Assembly (NCBI GenBank): GCA_902772945.1
Contig: CACYCU010000098.1
Span: 1 to 14,757 of the forward strand
DNA length: 14,757 bases
Source of the DNA: an uncultured bacterium
GTDB lineage: Bacteria; Cyanobacteriota; Vampirovibrionia; Gastranaerophilales; Gastranaerophilaceae
Direction: 5' to 3'
Position numbers and translations under genes: made by a program. Shown one piece after another: positions 14,021-14,757 of this stretch; position 1 is the first letter of the stretch; every line of letters starts with the position of its first letter. The notes beneath the pieces were generated by a model that was given only the letters and a program-made list of their open reading frames with translations, did not search any database and was not told the DNA's origin.

Positions 14021-14695
14021 ATGGCAAGAGGGATATTTATAACGGCAACGGGTACAGATGTTGGTAAAACTTATGTATCTGCGTTGATAATAAAAAAAAT
14101 GCGAGAGCTTAATTATAATTGCGGTTATTTTAAACCGGCAATGAGCGGTATTGAAGAAGGAAAACTTTCTGATGCGGAATATGTTTTTAAAATTTCCGGT
14201 TTGGATGGAAATCCGATGGATTATGTATCATATCCCTTTGTTGAGGCTCTATCTCCTCACTTGGCATCAAAAAGGCTCGGTGTGTCTATAAATATAGATA
14301 AAATAAAGAATGATTTTGAAAAAATAAAGCAAAATTATGATTATTTATTAGTCGAGGGTGCAGGAGGTATTATATGCCCTTTTAATTTGAATAAGGGCGA
14401 AGAACTTTTACTTCCTGAAGTAATAAAAAGTTTGGGAATGGATATTATTATTGTGGCAGATGCTGCATTAGGGACTATTAATTCAACTGTATTGACTGTA
14501 GAATATGCAAAAAAATGTAATATAAATATAAAAGGGATTATTTTAAATAATTTTGATGAAACGGATTTTATGCAAATCGATAACAAAAATCAGATAGAAA
14601 ATTTGACAGGAATTCCTGTTATAGCAAAGGTAAAAAATGGCGATATGGAAATATTTATAGATAATATTGAAGATATTTTTGAGGAGATATTATGA
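14021..14695 (+). CDS. bioD: ATP-dependent dethiobiotin synthetase
   Basis: Catalyses ATP- and CO2-dependent closure of the ureido ring of 7,8-diaminopelargonate to dethiobiotin, the penultimate step of biotin synthesis, in the cytoplasm. The 224 residues are typical. The P-loop GTDVGKT is at 11-17 (Lys16, Thr17); Lys38 in FKPAMSG is the conserved substrate/phosphate-binding lysine; ALSPHLAS (76-83), VEGAGG (111-116) and GTINST (151-156) are the other BioD motifs. GAGG five bases upstream supports the ATG at 14021. Its TGA overlaps the ATG of bioA (ATGA), implying translational coupling and an operon continuing beyond the window. No BirA-like operator is obvious. Only twelve bases separate the start from a strong terminator. 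Confidence 0.96.
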   Translation: MARGIFITATGTDVGKTYVSALIIKKMRELNYNCGYFKPAMSGIEEGKLSDAEYVFKISGLDGNPMDYVSYPFVEALSPHLASKRLGVSINIDKIKNDFEKIKQNYDYLLVEGAGGIICPFNLNKGEELLLPEVIKSLGMDIIIVADAALGTINSTVLTVEYAKKCNINIKGIILNNFDETDFMQIDNKNQIENLTGIPVIAKVKNGDMEIFIDNIEDIFEEIL

Positions 14696-14757
14696 TAAGC
14701 TGGGAAGAAAAAGATTTGGAATATATATGGCATCCTTGTTCACAAATGAAGGATTAT
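14692..14757 (+). CDS. bioA: Adenosylmethionine-8-amino-7-oxononanoate aminotransferase, N-terminus only
   Basis: The PLP enzyme that converts 7-keto-8-aminopelargonate to 7,8-diaminopelargonate, the substrate of BioD. Only 22 codons are in the window, cut by its right edge, but YIWHPCSQMKDY (11-22) is the conserved N-terminal BioA motif. The ATG overlaps the bioD stop (ATGA), and GAGGAG lies six bases upstream. Gene order bioD-bioA fits a biotin operon. Amino-donor specificity (SAM or lysine) cannot be judged from this fragment. Confidence 0.9.
   Translation, partial: MISWEEKDLEYIWHPCSQMKDY

Noticed and set aside
14341..14586. 81-codon minus-strand frame inside bioD
   Set aside because: Antisense to conserved BioD motifs; a shadow of real coding sequence.
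1..14757. CRISPR arrays, tRNA or rRNA genes, phage modules, toxin-antitoxin pairs
   Set aside because: No regular spaced repeats, cloverleaf-like sequence, rRNA-like stretch or phage gene was seen. The lone XRE gene has no toxin partner.

Overview
The window looks like a chromosomal segment of a low-GC, Gram-negative-type (two-membrane) bacterium. An outer-membrane chaperone, an Omp85/TpsB-type barrel and a very large AsmA-like envelope protein sit beside ordinary housekeeping genes. The low GC, a cyanobacterial-style GH57 enzyme and a lineage-style hypothetical protein suggest non-photosynthetic gut cyanobacteria (Melainabacteria, Candidatus Gastranaerophilales). That placement is inference and no marker here proves it. 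No phage, IS, CRISPR or RNA gene was seen.

Layout. Positions 1-1938 hold the last three quarters of alaS. A small XRE-type regulator converges on it with a 6-bp gap. After a 243-bp intergenic region comes dut with its own promoter and a strong terminator that probably also serves the convergent GH57 gene (3008-5233, minus). GH57 and yidD diverge from an 80-bp region whose two -10 boxes lie so close to the start codons that both mRNAs should be leaderless or nearly so. yidD converges on a 4.4-kb gene for a 1471-residue AsmA-like protein (5525-9940, minus). Upstream of it on the same strand are a 357-residue two-membrane-segment coiled-coil protein of unknown function and an OmpH/Skp-like periplasmic chaperone, each with its own terminator. 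A 243-bp region rich in symmetry separates ompH from a divergent TpsB/Omp85-type outer-membrane protein (11979-13967). A strong terminator follows, and then bioD and the first 22 codons of bioA, which overlap by ATGA.

Functionally the middle and right of the window form an envelope-biogenesis neighbourhood: inner-membrane insertion (YidD), a possible inter-membrane lipid bridge (AsmA-like), a periplasmic chaperone (OmpH/Skp) and an outer-membrane barrel. These genes are mostly separate transcription units, so the grouping is suggestive only. The flanks carry translation (alaS), nucleotide-pool sanitation (dut), alpha-glucan metabolism (GH57) and biotin synthesis (bioD-bioA).

The most unusual signals are non-coding. 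They are leaderless-type starts lacking Shine-Dalgarno sequences; a 14-bp element duplicated around the 357-residue gene, with an inverted copy over its ribosome binding site; a 34-bp dyad between ompH and the barrel gene; and a terminator almost abutting bioD. Within proteins, the barrel carries a C-terminal tail of about 55 residues beyond the expected last strand.
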